A DNA stretch of 64,000 nt from Mycobacterium sp. PS03-16 (GCF_004570325.1 NZ_SPQO01000002.1:62001-126000), one strand, 5' to 3'. Shown: positions 28,064 through 37,196, numbered from the stretch's first letter. Notes: generated from the sequence alone by a model not told the origin. Translations and numbers: made by a program.

Positions 28064-29431
28064 ATGGTCAGGACACACACGGTGGTGGCGGGGGAAACGC
28101 TGACGGCCTTGGCGTTGCGCTTCTACAACGAGGGTGAGCTGTACCGGCTGATCGCCACCGCAAGCGGCGTCGCCGATCCCAACACGCTGAGGGTGGGGCA
28201 ACGGCTGATCCTGCCCGACTTCGCCAGGCACACGGCCGCCGCCGGCGACACGCTGGCGGGCTTGGCGTCGCGCTTCTACGGTGATGCCGACCTGGACCGG
28301 CTGATCGCGCGCGCCAGCGGTATCGCCGAATCCAGCTCGCTCACCGCGGGACAACGGCTCATCGTCCCGGAGGTCAGGCGACACACCGTCGTCACCGGAG
28401 ACACCCTGTCGGCGCTGGCGGCGCGCTTCTATGGCGACGCCGCATTCCATCCGCTGATCGCCACCGTCAACGGCATCCCGGACCCGTCGGACATCGACGT
28501 CGGGCAGCGGCTGGTGATCTTCACCGGGCGCAGCGACGGGTTCGGCCTGCGCATCGTCGACCGCAACGAGAACGACGCCCGACTCTGGTACTACCGGTTC
28601 CAGACCGCGGCGATCGGCTGGAACCCCGGCGTCAACGTCCTGCTCCCGGACGACTACCGGACCAGCGGACGCACCTATCCCGTCCTCTACCTGTTCCACG
28701 GCGGCAACGAGGACTTCCGCCAGTTCGACTTCCTGGGCATCCGCGAGTGGACCGCCGGAAAGCCGCTCATCGTGGTGATGCCGGACGGCGGGCACGCCGG
28801 CTGGTACTCCAACCCGGTCAGCTCATTCGTCGGGCCGAGGAACTGGGAGACCTTCCACATCGCCCAACTGCTGCCGTGGATCGAGGCGAACTTCCGCGCC
28901 TACGCCGAATATGACGGCCGCGCGGTGTCCGGATTCTCGATGGGCGGGTTCGGCGCGCTGAAGTACGCCGCCAAGTACTACGGCCACTTCGCCTCGGTCA
29001 GCTCCCACTCCGGACCGGCGAGCCTGCGCCGGGACTTCGGCCTGGTGGTGCACTGGGCGAACATCACCTCGGCCGTCCTCGACCTCGCCGGCGGCACCGT
29101 GTACGGCGCCCCGCTGTGGAATCAGGCCAGGGTGAGCGCCGACAACCCGGTCGAGCGGATCGAAAGCTACCGCAGCAAGCGAATCTTCCTGGTCGCCGGC
29201 ACCAGCCCGGACCCGCTGAACTGGTTCGACAGTGTCAACGAGGCCCAGGTGCTGGCCGGCCAGCGGGAGTTCCGCGACCGCCTCCGCGCGGCGGGCATCC
29301 CGCACGACGCACGCGAAGTCCCCGGCGGCCACTTCGTCCGCCCCGAACTGTTCCGACAGGACATCGACGGCGTCATCGCCCGGCTGCGTCCCGCCGGCGT
29401 CAGCGCGACCGTTGCCGACACCGATCCGTGA
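28064..29431 (+). CDS. Esterase (Ag85/EstA-type) with three N-terminal LysM domains
   Basis: The 455-residue protein begins with three tandem LysM repeats (about residues 4-51, 55-102 and 106-153), each with the form HTVVxGDTLxALAxRFYGD and ending VGQRLIVP. They bind N-acetylglucosamine polymers such as peptidoglycan. The C-terminal part (about 165-450) is an alpha/beta hydrolase of the esterase D/antigen 85 type with Ser292 in VSGFSMGGFGALKYA and His423 in PGGHFVRPEL. No signal peptide is visible, so the export route is unclear. A wall-anchored esterase is the simplest reading. Confidence 0.8.
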   Translation: MVRTHTVVAGETLTALALRFYNEGELYRLIATASGVADPNTLRVGQRLILPDFARHTAAAGDTLAGLASRFYGDADLDRLIARASGIAESSSLTAGQRLIVPEVRRHTVVTGDTLSALAARFYGDAAFHPLIATVNGIPDPSDIDVGQRLVIFTGRSDGFGLRIVDRNENDARLWYYRFQTAAIGWNPGVNVLLPDDYRTSGRTYPVLYLFHGGNEDFRQFDFLGIREWTAGKPLIVVMPDGGHAGWYSNPVSSFVGPRNWETFHIAQLLPWIEANFRAYAEYDGRAVSGFSMGGFGALKYAAKYYGHFASVSSHSGPASLRRDFGLVVHWANITSAVLDLAGGTVYGAPLWNQARVSADNPVERIESYRSKRIFLVAGTSPDPLNWFDSVNEAQVLAGQREFRDRLRAAGIPHDAREVPGGHFVRPELFRQDIDGVIARLRPAGVSATVADTDP

Positions 29432-29443
29432 GTCGGTGTCGGC
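29414..29443. terminator. Hairpin between convergent genes
   Basis: Arms GCCGACACCGA and TCGGTGTCGGC are perfect 11-base complements around an 8-base loop that contains the esterase stop codon. The position between convergent genes supports a bidirectional terminator. Confidence 0.6.
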
Positions 29444-29450
29444 GACGGGA

Positions 29451-29834
29451 TCAGCGGTTCGCCCAGGCGGCCATCGACGACCGTCCTTCGCCGCCGACCA
29501 GCTCGACGGTGTCGCCGACGTCGATGGTGACGACGTCCTCGTGCGGTCGGGCGACGAAAGGCACCTGCCGAAGACCGTGGAAGTCGCCGGTCTCGACGAA
29601 GGTGTGCGCGCGGGCGAAGAGCGGTTGGACGTCGAACACCCGCACCCGCAGCTTCTCCCGGGTGAGCCGGCCGAGCTCCCGGCCGGATTCCGGGTCCCGG
29701 ACGACTTGGCCGTCGCCCTGGTACACGGCGAACACCATCCCGAGCGTCACGCCGGCTTCGGCGCCACGGTTGATGACGAGGGTGTAGTCGTCCTCGATGA
29801 GCGCGACCTGACCGGTGACCGTCTGTCCGTTCAC
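29451..29834 (-). CDS. Conserved hypothetical beta-rich protein
   Basis: The 127-residue product (MNGQTVTGQVALIEDDYTLV) is predicted to be mostly beta strands, with RGAEAGVTLGMVFAVYQGDGQVVRDPESGRELGRL resembling the repeated strand-turn units of FlgT/BipA-like C-terminal domains. No family is assigned with confidence. Its GTG start overlaps the stop of the upstream gene as GTGA, so the two are translationally coupled and probably act together. Confidence 0.6.
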   Translation of the reverse strand: MNGQTVTGQVALIEDDYTLVINRGAEAGVTLGMVFAVYQGDGQVVRDPESGRELGRLTREKLRVRVFDVQPLFARAHTFVETGDFHGLRQVPFVARPHEDVVTIDVGDTVELVGGEGRSSMAAWANR

Positions 29835-30634
29835 GAGGCCGCCAGGGAGGCGCTGCCGGCCTGGATGCGCGGACGGCGCGGGTGGTCGGTGATCGGCAGC
29901 GGCGCGTCGAGGCGAGTGTCGGTGTCGCGTTCGGTGCCGAGGGCGAGTTCGACGGCGGTCTTCGCCTGAAAGAGCGCGATGACGGCCTGCTCGTGCCGGT
30001 CGGAACCAAAGGCGTTGAGCGCCAGAGTGAGTTTTGTGTCGACGTAGGCGACCGACCGCGCCAGGTCGGAGGTGGCGATCTCGGGGGCGGGGACGTCGGT
30101 CCGCGGGGCCTTCTCGCTGGGGGGTGTGCTGAACCAGCGGTGCCCGAGCGCACCGACGGTGATGGAGCACAACGGCACGACCACGACGGCGCAGAGCAGA
30201 CCGGCGGTACCGGGCAGGGCGATGGTCCCGACGATGCCGAGCAGCATGAGGATGCCGACGACGGAGAGCACGCGAAGCGCCGCGGGCACGTGGTCGATGA
30301 CGCGCCAGGTTTGGGTGACCATGCGGGCGGCGACGCGCCCGACCGCCGCGATGGCTGCCGCGATCCCGGTGGCGGCCTTGACGGCGCCGCGACCCAGCGC
30401 GTCGACGTGTTCCCGGGTGACCGGGGACGTCGGCATGGACCACGTCTTCTGCGCCGCGGTCGTAGGCGGGGCCTGCGGCTCGGAGGCCGCCGTCGCAATC
30501 CCCGGCGCCGTTGTTTGCGCGGCAGGCTGCTCGTCCGGCACGCTTCCGTTCGTCACACTGGCATCAGAAACCACACCCGTATCATCGCGCAATGTTGCCC
30601 ACTTCCGCTTCCGGCGCGCCGCAGCACCGGGCAC
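29831..30634 (-). CDS. Hypothetical two-helix membrane protein
   Basis: The 267-residue protein has a disordered N terminus, an amphipathic stretch (AVKAATGIAAAIAAVGRVAARM), two adjacent transmembrane helices (about residues 118-165, ALRVLSVVGILMLLGIVGTI then LLCAVVVVPLCSITVGAL) and a cytoplasmic C-terminal helical part. The true start may be an internal GTG near 30577 (VVSDASVTNG). It is coupled to the downstream beta-rich protein by a GTGA overlap. Function unknown. Confidence 0.55.
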   Translation of the reverse strand: MPGAAARRKRKWATLRDDTGVVSDASVTNGSVPDEQPAAQTTAPGIATAASEPQAPPTTAAQKTWSMPTSPVTREHVDALGRGAVKAATGIAAAIAAVGRVAARMVTQTWRVIDHVPAALRVLSVVGILMLLGIVGTIALPGTAGLLCAVVVVPLCSITVGALGHRWFSTPPSEKAPRTDVPAPEIATSDLARSVAYVDTKLTLALNAFGSDRHEQAVIALFQAKTAVELALGTERDTDTRLDAPLPITDHPRRPRIQAGSASLAAS

Positions 30635-30798
30635 TCACCGCAGGGCCGCTCCGGCAGTCGTTGAAGCGCGCAAAGCATAGGGAATCACCCGATTAAGTGG
30701 ACCTCCACGTCGTCCTAGGTTCCAGACAGCTAGCTGCGTGGACAAGGGGACGCATCCGGCCGGTGGTAGCGCCACACGTCGACGATCGAGGGGATGAC

Positions 30799-31713
30799 AT
30801 GCTTCGCAAACGAGTACCCAAGTTACTCACCATCATGGCAACGGCGGCCTGCATTTTCGGCGTCGTAATGGTGGCGCCGGCGGACACGCCGACGTTGTCG
30901 CCGGTGCCGATCGCCGGCGCCGAGGTGCTGGGCAACGGCTATGACGTGAACTGTACGAAGTCCAACGACAACCAGGTGGTGTGCACCATCGCCGGCTGCC
31001 CGCGGGTGCACGAAGACCTCGCCGGCGATGTGGTGAACACCCGGGTCAACGGTGGGGGCCAGAGCGAGCTCTCCAAGTCGTGTGACAACGTCACATCTCA
31101 AACCGTCAACGCCGCAGGCGATTTCACCCTCTCCGTGCAGGGCTGCCGCCAGAATGCGTTCGGCAGCGACTGCGGGGCGTGGGCGGACTACCGATACACC
31201 GCGCCGGCGGCGCCCCCGGTGCAGTGCCCGCCGGGTTCCGAAACGCCGACGGTTCCGGCCGGCCAGCAGTGCAAGCAAGCCCCGCCGGTGCAGTGCCCGC
31301 CCGGGTCCGAGTCGCCGACCGTTCCGGCCGGCCAGCAGTGCAAGACGGCTCCGCCCAAGCAGTGCCCGCCGGGGTCGCTGAATGCCACGGTTCCGCCCGA
31401 CCAGCAGTGCGCCCCGCCGGCGAACGCGGTGTCGATGAACATCACCCGCGAGGGCCTGAACGCGAACGTGGCGGTCACCAACAATTCCGCCCTGCCCGCC
31501 GAATGCGCCTACACCGCAACGAGGGCGAGCGGATTGGTGGGGCCGGGAACGGTGAACAGGAACGTCAGCGTTCCGCCGAACGGGACCGGGAACATCACCG
31601 ACATGCTGTGGCCGCCGCCACTGGTCAGCTACAACACCAAGGTGACGTGCACGGCCAGCTATGACGGCAAGCGAGTCACCATCGGGGAGGCGACACAGAC
31701 CGTGGGCGGCTGA
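30799..31713 (+). CDS. Secreted Cys-rich repeat protein
   Basis: The 304-residue protein has a signal peptide (LTIMATAACIFGVVMVAPAD), an N-terminal domain with six or more cysteines, three tandem 23-residue repeats of the type QCPPGSETPTVPAGQQC, and a C-terminal beta-sandwich-like domain with two cysteines (NITREGLNANVAVTNNSALPAEC ... VTCTASYDG). ATG 30799 follows GAGGGG. No enzyme motif is seen; an extracellular binding or structural role is plausible. A strong terminator palindrome follows. Confidence 0.65.
   Translation: MLRKRVPKLLTIMATAACIFGVVMVAPADTPTLSPVPIAGAEVLGNGYDVNCTKSNDNQVVCTIAGCPRVHEDLAGDVVNTRVNGGGQSELSKSCDNVTSQTVNAAGDFTLSVQGCRQNAFGSDCGAWADYRYTAPAAPPVQCPPGSETPTVPAGQQCKQAPPVQCPPGSESPTVPAGQQCKTAPPKQCPPGSLNATVPPDQQCAPPANAVSMNITREGLNANVAVTNNSALPAECAYTATRASGLVGPGTVNRNVSVPPNGTGNITDMLWPPPLVSYNTKVTCTASYDGKRVTIGEATQTVGG
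31219..31419. repeat. Three tandem 69-base coding repeats
   Basis: Units start at 31219, 31288 and 31357. Each encodes a VQCPPGS...TVPAGQQCK-type segment of 23 residues, the third being truncated and more diverged. The first two units are nearly identical, consistent with recent duplication. Confidence 0.8.
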
Positions 31714-31737
31714 CCGCGGACGCTTCTTCTGACCAGT

Positions 31738-31767
31738 CCACCCCGCTCGTCGCGACGAGCGGGGTGG
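31738..31767. terminator. Perfect 15-base palindrome, terminator-like
   Basis: The arm CCACCCCGCTCGTCG is followed directly by its exact reverse complement. It lies 25 bases beyond the stop of the Cys-rich repeat protein gene and before the next lipoprotein gene. Confidence 0.7.
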
Positions 31768-31849
31768 ATTGCGGCCAGCCGCAGCGCGCGCCACCGAACT
31801 CCCGCCATCGCCGGATTGCCGACGAAGAACGCGGCTAAGCTCTCGAACT

Positions 31850-32866
31850 GTGCGCCGGCTCGTTGTTGCCGCATTGACCGCAGTCTCGATCTGTGTGCCG
31901 GGCTGCGGTACGGGCCTTCCCTCCGTCCATTTGGGTGAGCCGCGGACGCTCGCCGCAGCAGCCGCCGCGGCGCAGGAAAGAGCCAACCGATTCGCGTCCG
32001 GTGATTACGCAGGAGCGTGGTTGCTGTCGAGTAGTCAGCTGCACAACGCCGTGAGCCAGGGCGACTACGTGATCTATCAGGAGACCTGTGCCAGCAATCT
32101 TACTCGGCTGCCGCGCACCGTAATCGGAGTCCGCATGGAGGGGGACAACCGGGCGATCGTCCGAGAAGAGGTGATGGCGTTCAAGAACTCCGTCACGATG
32201 GTGTACGAGGACGGCAGATGGGTGCAGGCGCCATCGGACTTCTGGATTCAGCATGGGGGCCTTCCGGTCGACCAGATCATCGCCGAACAACGGTCGACCG
32301 GGCGCTGTGGGAAGGACCTGCCGCAACCGACGCTCACCAGTTCGCCACCGACCACGCGCGCTCCCAGTAGGCCACCGTCCACTCCCGGCGCCACCTCTCC
32401 CGCACCACCTCCTCCGCACTCGCCGCCACCCACTGACGCGTCCACGTCGGACGTCAGTGTGCCTCCGAGCACCCGAACCGCCCACCTCAGCGCCGTCCGC
32501 ATGGGGCCGAGAGACGGGTACGACCGCTTGGTGCTCGAGTTCAGTGACCTCGTGCCGGGCTACACCGTCGGCTATCGGCCTCTACCCATGCAGCACGACG
32601 CTTCGGGAGCGATCATTCCCCTATCGGGCGCGAACGCCGCAGTGCGCATCACGCTCAGATCCGCCGTCGCGGACTCGGATGTCGGCAATCACGACTACCA
32701 CGGGCCGTCCACGATCACCGCCGACACCGGGGTGGTCACGGAGGCCAAGATGGCCGGCGATTTCGAAGCCGTGTTGACGTGGGTGGTCGGGTTACGCGCT
32801 GAGGTTCCGTTCAGGGTCCTCGTCCTGGACGGGCCGCCGCGCCTCGTCATCGACTTCCACCAGTGA
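31850..32866 (+). CDS. Lipoprotein with AMIN-like C-terminal domain
   Basis: The 338-residue protein starts at GTG 31850 with a short signal peptide and lipobox-like VPGC. A first domain (about residues 30-140) is followed by a Pro/Ser/Thr linker and a C-terminal AMIN-like domain (SAVRMGPRDGYDRLVLEFSDLVPGYTVGYRP ... PPRLVIDFH), often found in actinobacterial exported proteins and suspected to bind wall polymers. Function unknown, but location at the outer face of the membrane is likely. Confidence 0.7.
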   Translation: MRRLVVAALTAVSICVPGCGTGLPSVHLGEPRTLAAAAAAAQERANRFASGDYAGAWLLSSSQLHNAVSQGDYVIYQETCASNLTRLPRTVIGVRMEGDNRAIVREEVMAFKNSVTMVYEDGRWVQAPSDFWIQHGGLPVDQIIAEQRSTGRCGKDLPQPTLTSSPPTTRAPSRPPSTPGATSPAPPPPHSPPPTDASTSDVSVPPSTRTAHLSAVRMGPRDGYDRLVLEFSDLVPGYTVGYRPLPMQHDASGAIIPLSGANAAVRITLRSAVADSDVGNHDYHGPSTITADTGVVTEAKMAGDFEAVLTWVVGLRAEVPFRVLVLDGPPRLVIDFHQ

Positions 32867-33025
32867 CTCGCTCAGAGCGGCTGCGGTCGGCGCTCGTCGA
32901 ACAGCATGGCGCGCACGACATCAGTCTGCCGACACGCCCCTGCACCGCCGCGCATTGGCGTCACGCTCGACGGATGATCGGGACGGCCCGCCGTGTTGGT
33001 CCGGGGGTTGGTAGGAGGTGATGAG

Positions 33026-33775
33026 TTGGTTCCATCGCAGGACGAATTCGCCGCGTACGGTCCGTCGCACCTGGTGGTGCTCGGCGTATTCGCGGTAGGC
33101 GCCGCGTTCCTGGTGTGGCACGGTCGACGCGAGAGCGCGGCGCAGGCCCGCCTGGTGAGCCGGACCCTCGCGATTCTGCTTTTGACGGCGTTCGCCACGG
33201 CAATGGTCTACAAGCTGATCCGGCCGGATCTCGCCACGTCGGTACCGCTGCAGCTGTGCGACATCGCCGAACTGACGGCGGCCTACGCGCTGTGGACCCA
33301 GCGGCACCGGGCGTTCGCGCTCACCTACTTCTGGGGCCTTCTCCTCAGTTCGCAGGCGTTGCTGACCCCGGACATCGGCACGCCGGAGGAGGGGGCGCCG
33401 GACTTCCCGAGCCACCTGTTCCTCACGTTCTTCGTGCTGCACGTGCTCGTGGTGTGGTCGGCCATCTATCTGACGTGGGGGCGAGGCATGCGGCCGCAGT
33501 GGCGCGATTACCGCTTTGCGGTGGTCGTGACGCTGGGCTGGGTGGCCTTCACGTTGGCCTTCAACACGATCGCAGGAACCAACTACGGATATCTCAACGG
33601 CAAACCGCCGACGGCCTCGATCCTGGACGCGCTCGGTCCGTGGCCGATGTATCTGGTGGTCGAGATCGTGATCGTGATGCTCGTGTGGGCGTTGATGACG
33701 TGGCCGTGGGAGAGGATGCGGTCGCCAGCGGCCATGGAGCAAGCGCAGCGGCGGTCGGAGCGATCACTGGGGTGA
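33026..33775 (+). CDS. TIGR02206/YwaF-like integral membrane protein
   Basis: The 249-residue protein has about six to seven transmembrane helices and the family pattern GPSHLVVLGVFAV, LQLCDIAELTAAYALWT, YFWGLLLSSQALLTPD and GTNYGYLNGKPP...LDALGPWP. Members are uncharacterised. TTG 33026 is chosen because a ten-base perfect match to the anti-Shine-Dalgarno sequence (AGGAGGTGAT, 33013-33022) precedes it; GTG 32993 would put that site inside the gene. Confidence 0.75.
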   Translation: MVPSQDEFAAYGPSHLVVLGVFAVGAAFLVWHGRRESAAQARLVSRTLAILLLTAFATAMVYKLIRPDLATSVPLQLCDIAELTAAYALWTQRHRAFALTYFWGLLLSSQALLTPDIGTPEEGAPDFPSHLFLTFFVLHVLVVWSAIYLTWGRGMRPQWRDYRFAVVVTLGWVAFTLAFNTIAGTNYGYLNGKPPTASILDALGPWPMYLVVEIVIVMLVWALMTWPWERMRSPAAMEQAQRRSERSLG

Positions 33776-33793
33776 AGCACGTAACGTCGTGTC

Positions 33794-34681
33794 ATGGTGT
33801 TGGCGCGGGAGCTGGGTGCGGTCAGAAGCGGCTTGGGCCGCGCGCTGTCCGGGCTGGTCGCCGGACCTGACGGGCCGGACAACCGGGCCCGCATCCACGG
33901 GACGCCGGGTCCGCGGTGGTTCGCCGAGGATCGGCCCATCCGCCGCGTCCACGCCGACGCCTCGATGTTCGTCGGAGGACTGCGCGCGCTGCTGCTGCAG
34001 TCGCTGCATCCGCTGGCGATGGCCGGCGTCGCCGGCCACTCCGACTACCGGGGCGATCCCTGGGGTCGCCTGCAGCGCACCAGCACGTTCCTCGCGGTGA
34101 CGACGTTCGGGCCTGCGACCGATGCCCAACGGGCTGTCGACAAGGTCCGCGGCATCCACCGCCGCGTCCGCGGGGTGACGGCGGACGGCATCCCCTATGA
34201 CGCCAGCGACCCCCACCTTCTCGAATGGGTGCACATCGCCGAGATCGACAGCTTCCTGCTGGCCCATCAGCTCTACGGCGCGCGGCCTCTCGATCAGGCC
34301 GGCCGCGACGCGTACGTCGCCGACACCGCCCGGGTCGCCACCGCCCTCGGGGTGCTCAACCCGCCGCGCACCGAAAGTGAGCTGCGGGAGCGGATCGAGG
34401 CGTACCGACCGGAGCTGCGCGGCACAGCGGCGGCGCGCGACGCGGCCCGGTTCCTGTTGTTGACGCCGCCGCTGCCGTTGCCCGCCCGCGCCCCCTACGG
34501 CGTGCTGGCCACCACCTCGGTGGCGATGCTGCCGGGATGGGCACGGATGCCGCTGCGGCTGCCCTATTTCCCGCCGCTCGAGGCGACGGTGGTGCGGGCG
34601 TCCGGACGGATATTGGTGGGCGGCATCCGGTGGGTGTTGACGGCCGGCCACGACGAGCGCCGGCATTCGACGCCGACCTGA
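33794..34681 (+). CDS. DUF2236 / oxygenase MpaB-family protein
   Basis: The 295-residue protein matches DUF2236, the family that includes latex-clearing rubber oxygenase and MpaB. It shows the family core ADASMFVGGLRALLLQSLHPLAMAGVAGHSDYRGDPWGRLQRT and then EIDSFLLAHQLYG. The histidines in this core are those expected to bind heme in the rubber oxygenases. Mycobacteria encode several paralogues of unknown substrate. It starts 18 bases after the TIGR02206 gene. Confidence 0.78.
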   Translation: MVLARELGAVRSGLGRALSGLVAGPDGPDNRARIHGTPGPRWFAEDRPIRRVHADASMFVGGLRALLLQSLHPLAMAGVAGHSDYRGDPWGRLQRTSTFLAVTTFGPATDAQRAVDKVRGIHRRVRGVTADGIPYDASDPHLLEWVHIAEIDSFLLAHQLYGARPLDQAGRDAYVADTARVATALGVLNPPRTESELRERIEAYRPELRGTAAARDAARFLLLTPPLPLPARAPYGVLATTSVAMLPGWARMPLRLPYFPPLEATVVRASGRILVGGIRWVLTAGHDERRHSTPT

Positions 34682-34932
34682 CCGCGACGGCCCGACGGCG
34701 CCTCGCGTCGTGGCGGACCGTGGCGCTGTCAGCTACCGGACGCGGCGCCCAGGCCGACGCAAAGGATCTTAAGCTCCGCCGACTTCCCTTTCCTCGCATG
34801 CGATCTCCGTTCGATGAGTCCGGGAGGTCCGGTCAGGGCGTCGACGGTGTGGGGACAACGCATCGGACCGCCCGCCGGGTTCTCAGGCCGCTGGATCTAC
34901 CGAACTGTCGGATCTCGGAGGACAATCCATGG

Positions 34933-35610
34933 ATGGCCGCCCGTCATGGCAGCGAGCGGGCAGTGGAGCTACCGGAGGCGCTGCACGCCCAGCTCTACCT
35001 GCTGGCCTACGACCGGCACCGCCGCCGGTTCTGCACCGAACGCGAAACCCTCTTCGGTTTCGCTCTACGCGCCGCCATGCTGACCGACCTGTATCTCAGC
35101 GGGTTCCTTGAAGACCGACAGGGAAGGCCGTGCCCGACGGATTCGGCGCGTCACAAGGATCCGTTGCTGCAGGGGATGGTGGTCGGTATCGGCCAACGGA
35201 GCTGGGGTCAGTTGATCGCGTCGGATGAGCGCGCTACCCGCCAGCACGTGCGTCAGCAATTAGAGGCCGACGGCTGGCTGGTCGTTCGACACCATCGATT
35301 CGCCGGGATGATCCCGGCACAACGCCTAGGTGTCCTCGACGAACAGATGGTCGGTGGCCTCGCCGACCGGGTGACCGCCGCGTTGCACAACGCCATGTTG
35401 GGCCGACCGGCCGGCCCACGGCCACTTGCCGTCGGCCTTATCGGCGTTCTCGGGCAGATGTCCACCGTGTTGAGTCTCGACGAGTGCTCGTTGTACCAGG
35501 GGAGGTTGCGCGAGTTGATCTGCGCCACGATCGAACCGATCTTCGGTTTGAAGCAAGCGGTGGAAGCTCATCACGCCGAGATGCGCGCCAACCTCTGCTC
35601 GGGTTGCTGA
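34933..35610 (+). CDS. GOLPH3/VPS74 (GPP34)-family protein
   Basis: The 225-residue protein matches bacterial GPP34 proteins: VELPEALHAQLYLLAYDRHRRRF followed by FGFALRAAMLTDLYLSGFLED and a C-terminal helical block ending CATIEPIFGLKQAVE. Eukaryotic members bind phosphoinositides at Golgi membranes; actinobacterial members are common and unexplained. ATG 34933 is preceded by GGAGG (34917-34921); the open frame runs upstream to 34537 but overlaps the DUF2236 gene. Confidence 0.75.
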   Translation: MAARHGSERAVELPEALHAQLYLLAYDRHRRRFCTERETLFGFALRAAMLTDLYLSGFLEDRQGRPCPTDSARHKDPLLQGMVVGIGQRSWGQLIASDERATRQHVRQQLEADGWLVVRHHRFAGMIPAQRLGVLDEQMVGGLADRVTAALHNAMLGRPAGPRPLAVGLIGVLGQMSTVLSLDECSLYQGRLRELICATIEPIFGLKQAVEAHHAEMRANLCSGC

Positions 35611-35648
35611 GCCTTCCGGAGGTGTCCGGGGCCGCTGCGCTCCCCCGG

Positions 35649-36536
35649 TCAGCGTGGCGCGGCGGTCGTCGGCTCGGTGCCCGCGGGCGACGTTCGCGGC
35701 CGGGTGGCAAGGACGCAGCCGGCGAGGATGAGCAGCAGGGCGCCGACGTTCCATGCGGTGAGCGGTTCGTTGAGGACGATGACCCCTGCGGCGAGCGCCA
35801 CAACGGGATTGACGTAGGTGAACACCAGCGCCCGCGCCGCGCCGACCTCACGGATCAACGCGAAGAACACGATGAAGGCGAGCGCGGTGCAGATCACCGC
35901 GAGGGCGCCCAGCGCCACCAGCACGCGTGTGGCCGGGAGATCGTTCGGCCATGTGGCGGCCGCCGGAGCCGCGTATACGACGGCGGCGAAGGTCAGGCAC
36001 ACGGCGGTCATCGGCAGCGTCGGCACGTCAGCCAGGTGCCGGGCGGCGATCAAGGGCGCGATCGCGTAACACAGCGCCACCAGGAGTACTTCGGCGATCG
36101 GCCAGGGAGTTCCGCCGAGGTGCGGACCCGCCAACACCGCCACCCCGGAGATGCCGATGACGAGCCCGAGGATCCGCGTCATGCCGAGGTTTTCGCCGCC
36201 GGTCAACCGGTCCAGCACGGCTGCGTAGATTGGGGCCGCCGCGATGAGGAGCCCGGTCATCGAACTGGTGAGGTGGCGTTCGGCATCGGTGAGCAGCCAC
36301 CACGCCGCGATGATCTCGAACAACGCGAAGCCGAGGAGCGCGGGCCAGTGGTCGCGCACGATCGCCCACGTGCGCCGCGAGAGCGCCAGCGGCAGCAGCA
36401 CCGCTGCGCCGACGGCAACGCGCGCGAAGACGAGGACGGGAACCGACACTCCCTCGACCGCGATCTTGATCAACAGGTAGGGAATGCCCCAGATGACGCT
36501 CATCGCGAGGAACAACACCCAGCCGCGTGACCCCAC
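35649..36536 (-). CDS. EamA-family (DMT) transporter
   Basis: The 295-residue protein has ten hydrophobic segments in two EamA repeats, the second including VFTYVNPVVALAAGVIVLNEPLTAWNVGALLLILAGC, diagnostic of the family. Members export amino acids or other metabolites. GTG 36536 is the longest start. The substrate cannot be assigned. Confidence 0.83.
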   Translation of the reverse strand: MGSRGWVLFLAMSVIWGIPYLLIKIAVEGVSVPVLVFARVAVGAAVLLPLALSRRTWAIVRDHWPALLGFALFEIIAAWWLLTDAERHLTSSMTGLLIAAAPIYAAVLDRLTGGENLGMTRILGLVIGISGVAVLAGPHLGGTPWPIAEVLLVALCYAIAPLIAARHLADVPTLPMTAVCLTFAAVVYAAPAAATWPNDLPATRVLVALGALAVICTALAFIVFFALIREVGAARALVFTYVNPVVALAAGVIVLNEPLTAWNVGALLLILAGCVLATRPRTSPAGTEPTTAAPR

Positions 36537-36625
36537 CGGATCACTGTACGAACCGGCCGACGTTCGAGCCGCTCCTTTTCTGGGTAAGCGGAGGGCGACC
36601 GGAGGGGACTACGGGAGGCGGGCCG

Positions 36626-36931
36626 ATGGTCGGGCTGGGCGTGGCGTTACTGGTGTTGGCGGCTGTGGCAGTCGTCGTCGGGCTGGTGCTGTACGGCAAC
36701 GGCGTGGGGACGGTTCCCGACCGGCCGCTGCAGGACGGGACTGCCACCCGGCGAGGGCTGTCGCGCATCTCGTGGTCGGAACTCTTCGCGACGATGAAGA
36801 CCTCGCCGAAGCGGGCCAGGTCCGACGCCGAGCGCCCTCAGCGGATGGCGTCGACGGGCGCCTTCCTGGTCTTGGCGGGCCTGATCCTCGTGGTTCTCGC
36901 GATCGTGTCGTTCATCACCGCCGCGCTCTGA
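36626..36931 (+). CDS. Small membrane protein, two helices
   Basis: The 101-residue protein begins MVGLGVALLVLAAVAVVVGLVLYG, has a cytoplasmic loop of about 50 residues with basic and acidic patches, and a second helix GAFLVLAGLILVVLAIVSFI. ATG 36626 is set by GGGAGGCGG upstream. No family recognised. Confidence 0.55.
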   Translation: MVGLGVALLVLAAVAVVVGLVLYGNGVGTVPDRPLQDGTATRRGLSRISWSELFATMKTSPKRARSDAERPQRMASTGAFLVLAGLILVVLAIVSFITAAL

Positions 36932-36935
36932 GCCG

Positions 36936-37091
36936 CTAGTTTTCGTCGGCGATCTGGTGGCGGCTGTTGCGGGCGCCCGGGGCGTCCGGGTCGCCATGCT
37001 GATCTTCGAGTTGCTGTTGCATGTCCCGCTGTTCGTCGGTCGCCTCGGTGGCGTCGACGGGCTTGGCGGGCGGATCGTTGCGCTGATTCAT
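36936..37091 (-). CDS. Small hydrophilic protein, 51 residues
   Basis: A 51-residue highly charged protein (MNQRNDPPAKPVDATEATDE...) with a GGAGG site four bases before ATG 37091. It is predicted disordered and rich in Gln, Asp and Glu. Similar short hydrophilic proteins occur in mycobacteria without known role. Confidence 0.5.
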   Translation of the reverse strand: MNQRNDPPAKPVDATEATDEQRDMQQQLEDQHGDPDAPGARNSRHQIADEN

Positions 37092-37196
37092 AGGACCTCC
37101 GGGCCTCAGGTTGACGGACGCCTCAGAGTCACCCGATACGGCCGCAGCCAAACCGCCGGATGCCGGGGCGGCCGCCGCAATGCTGTCTTGGTCCGC

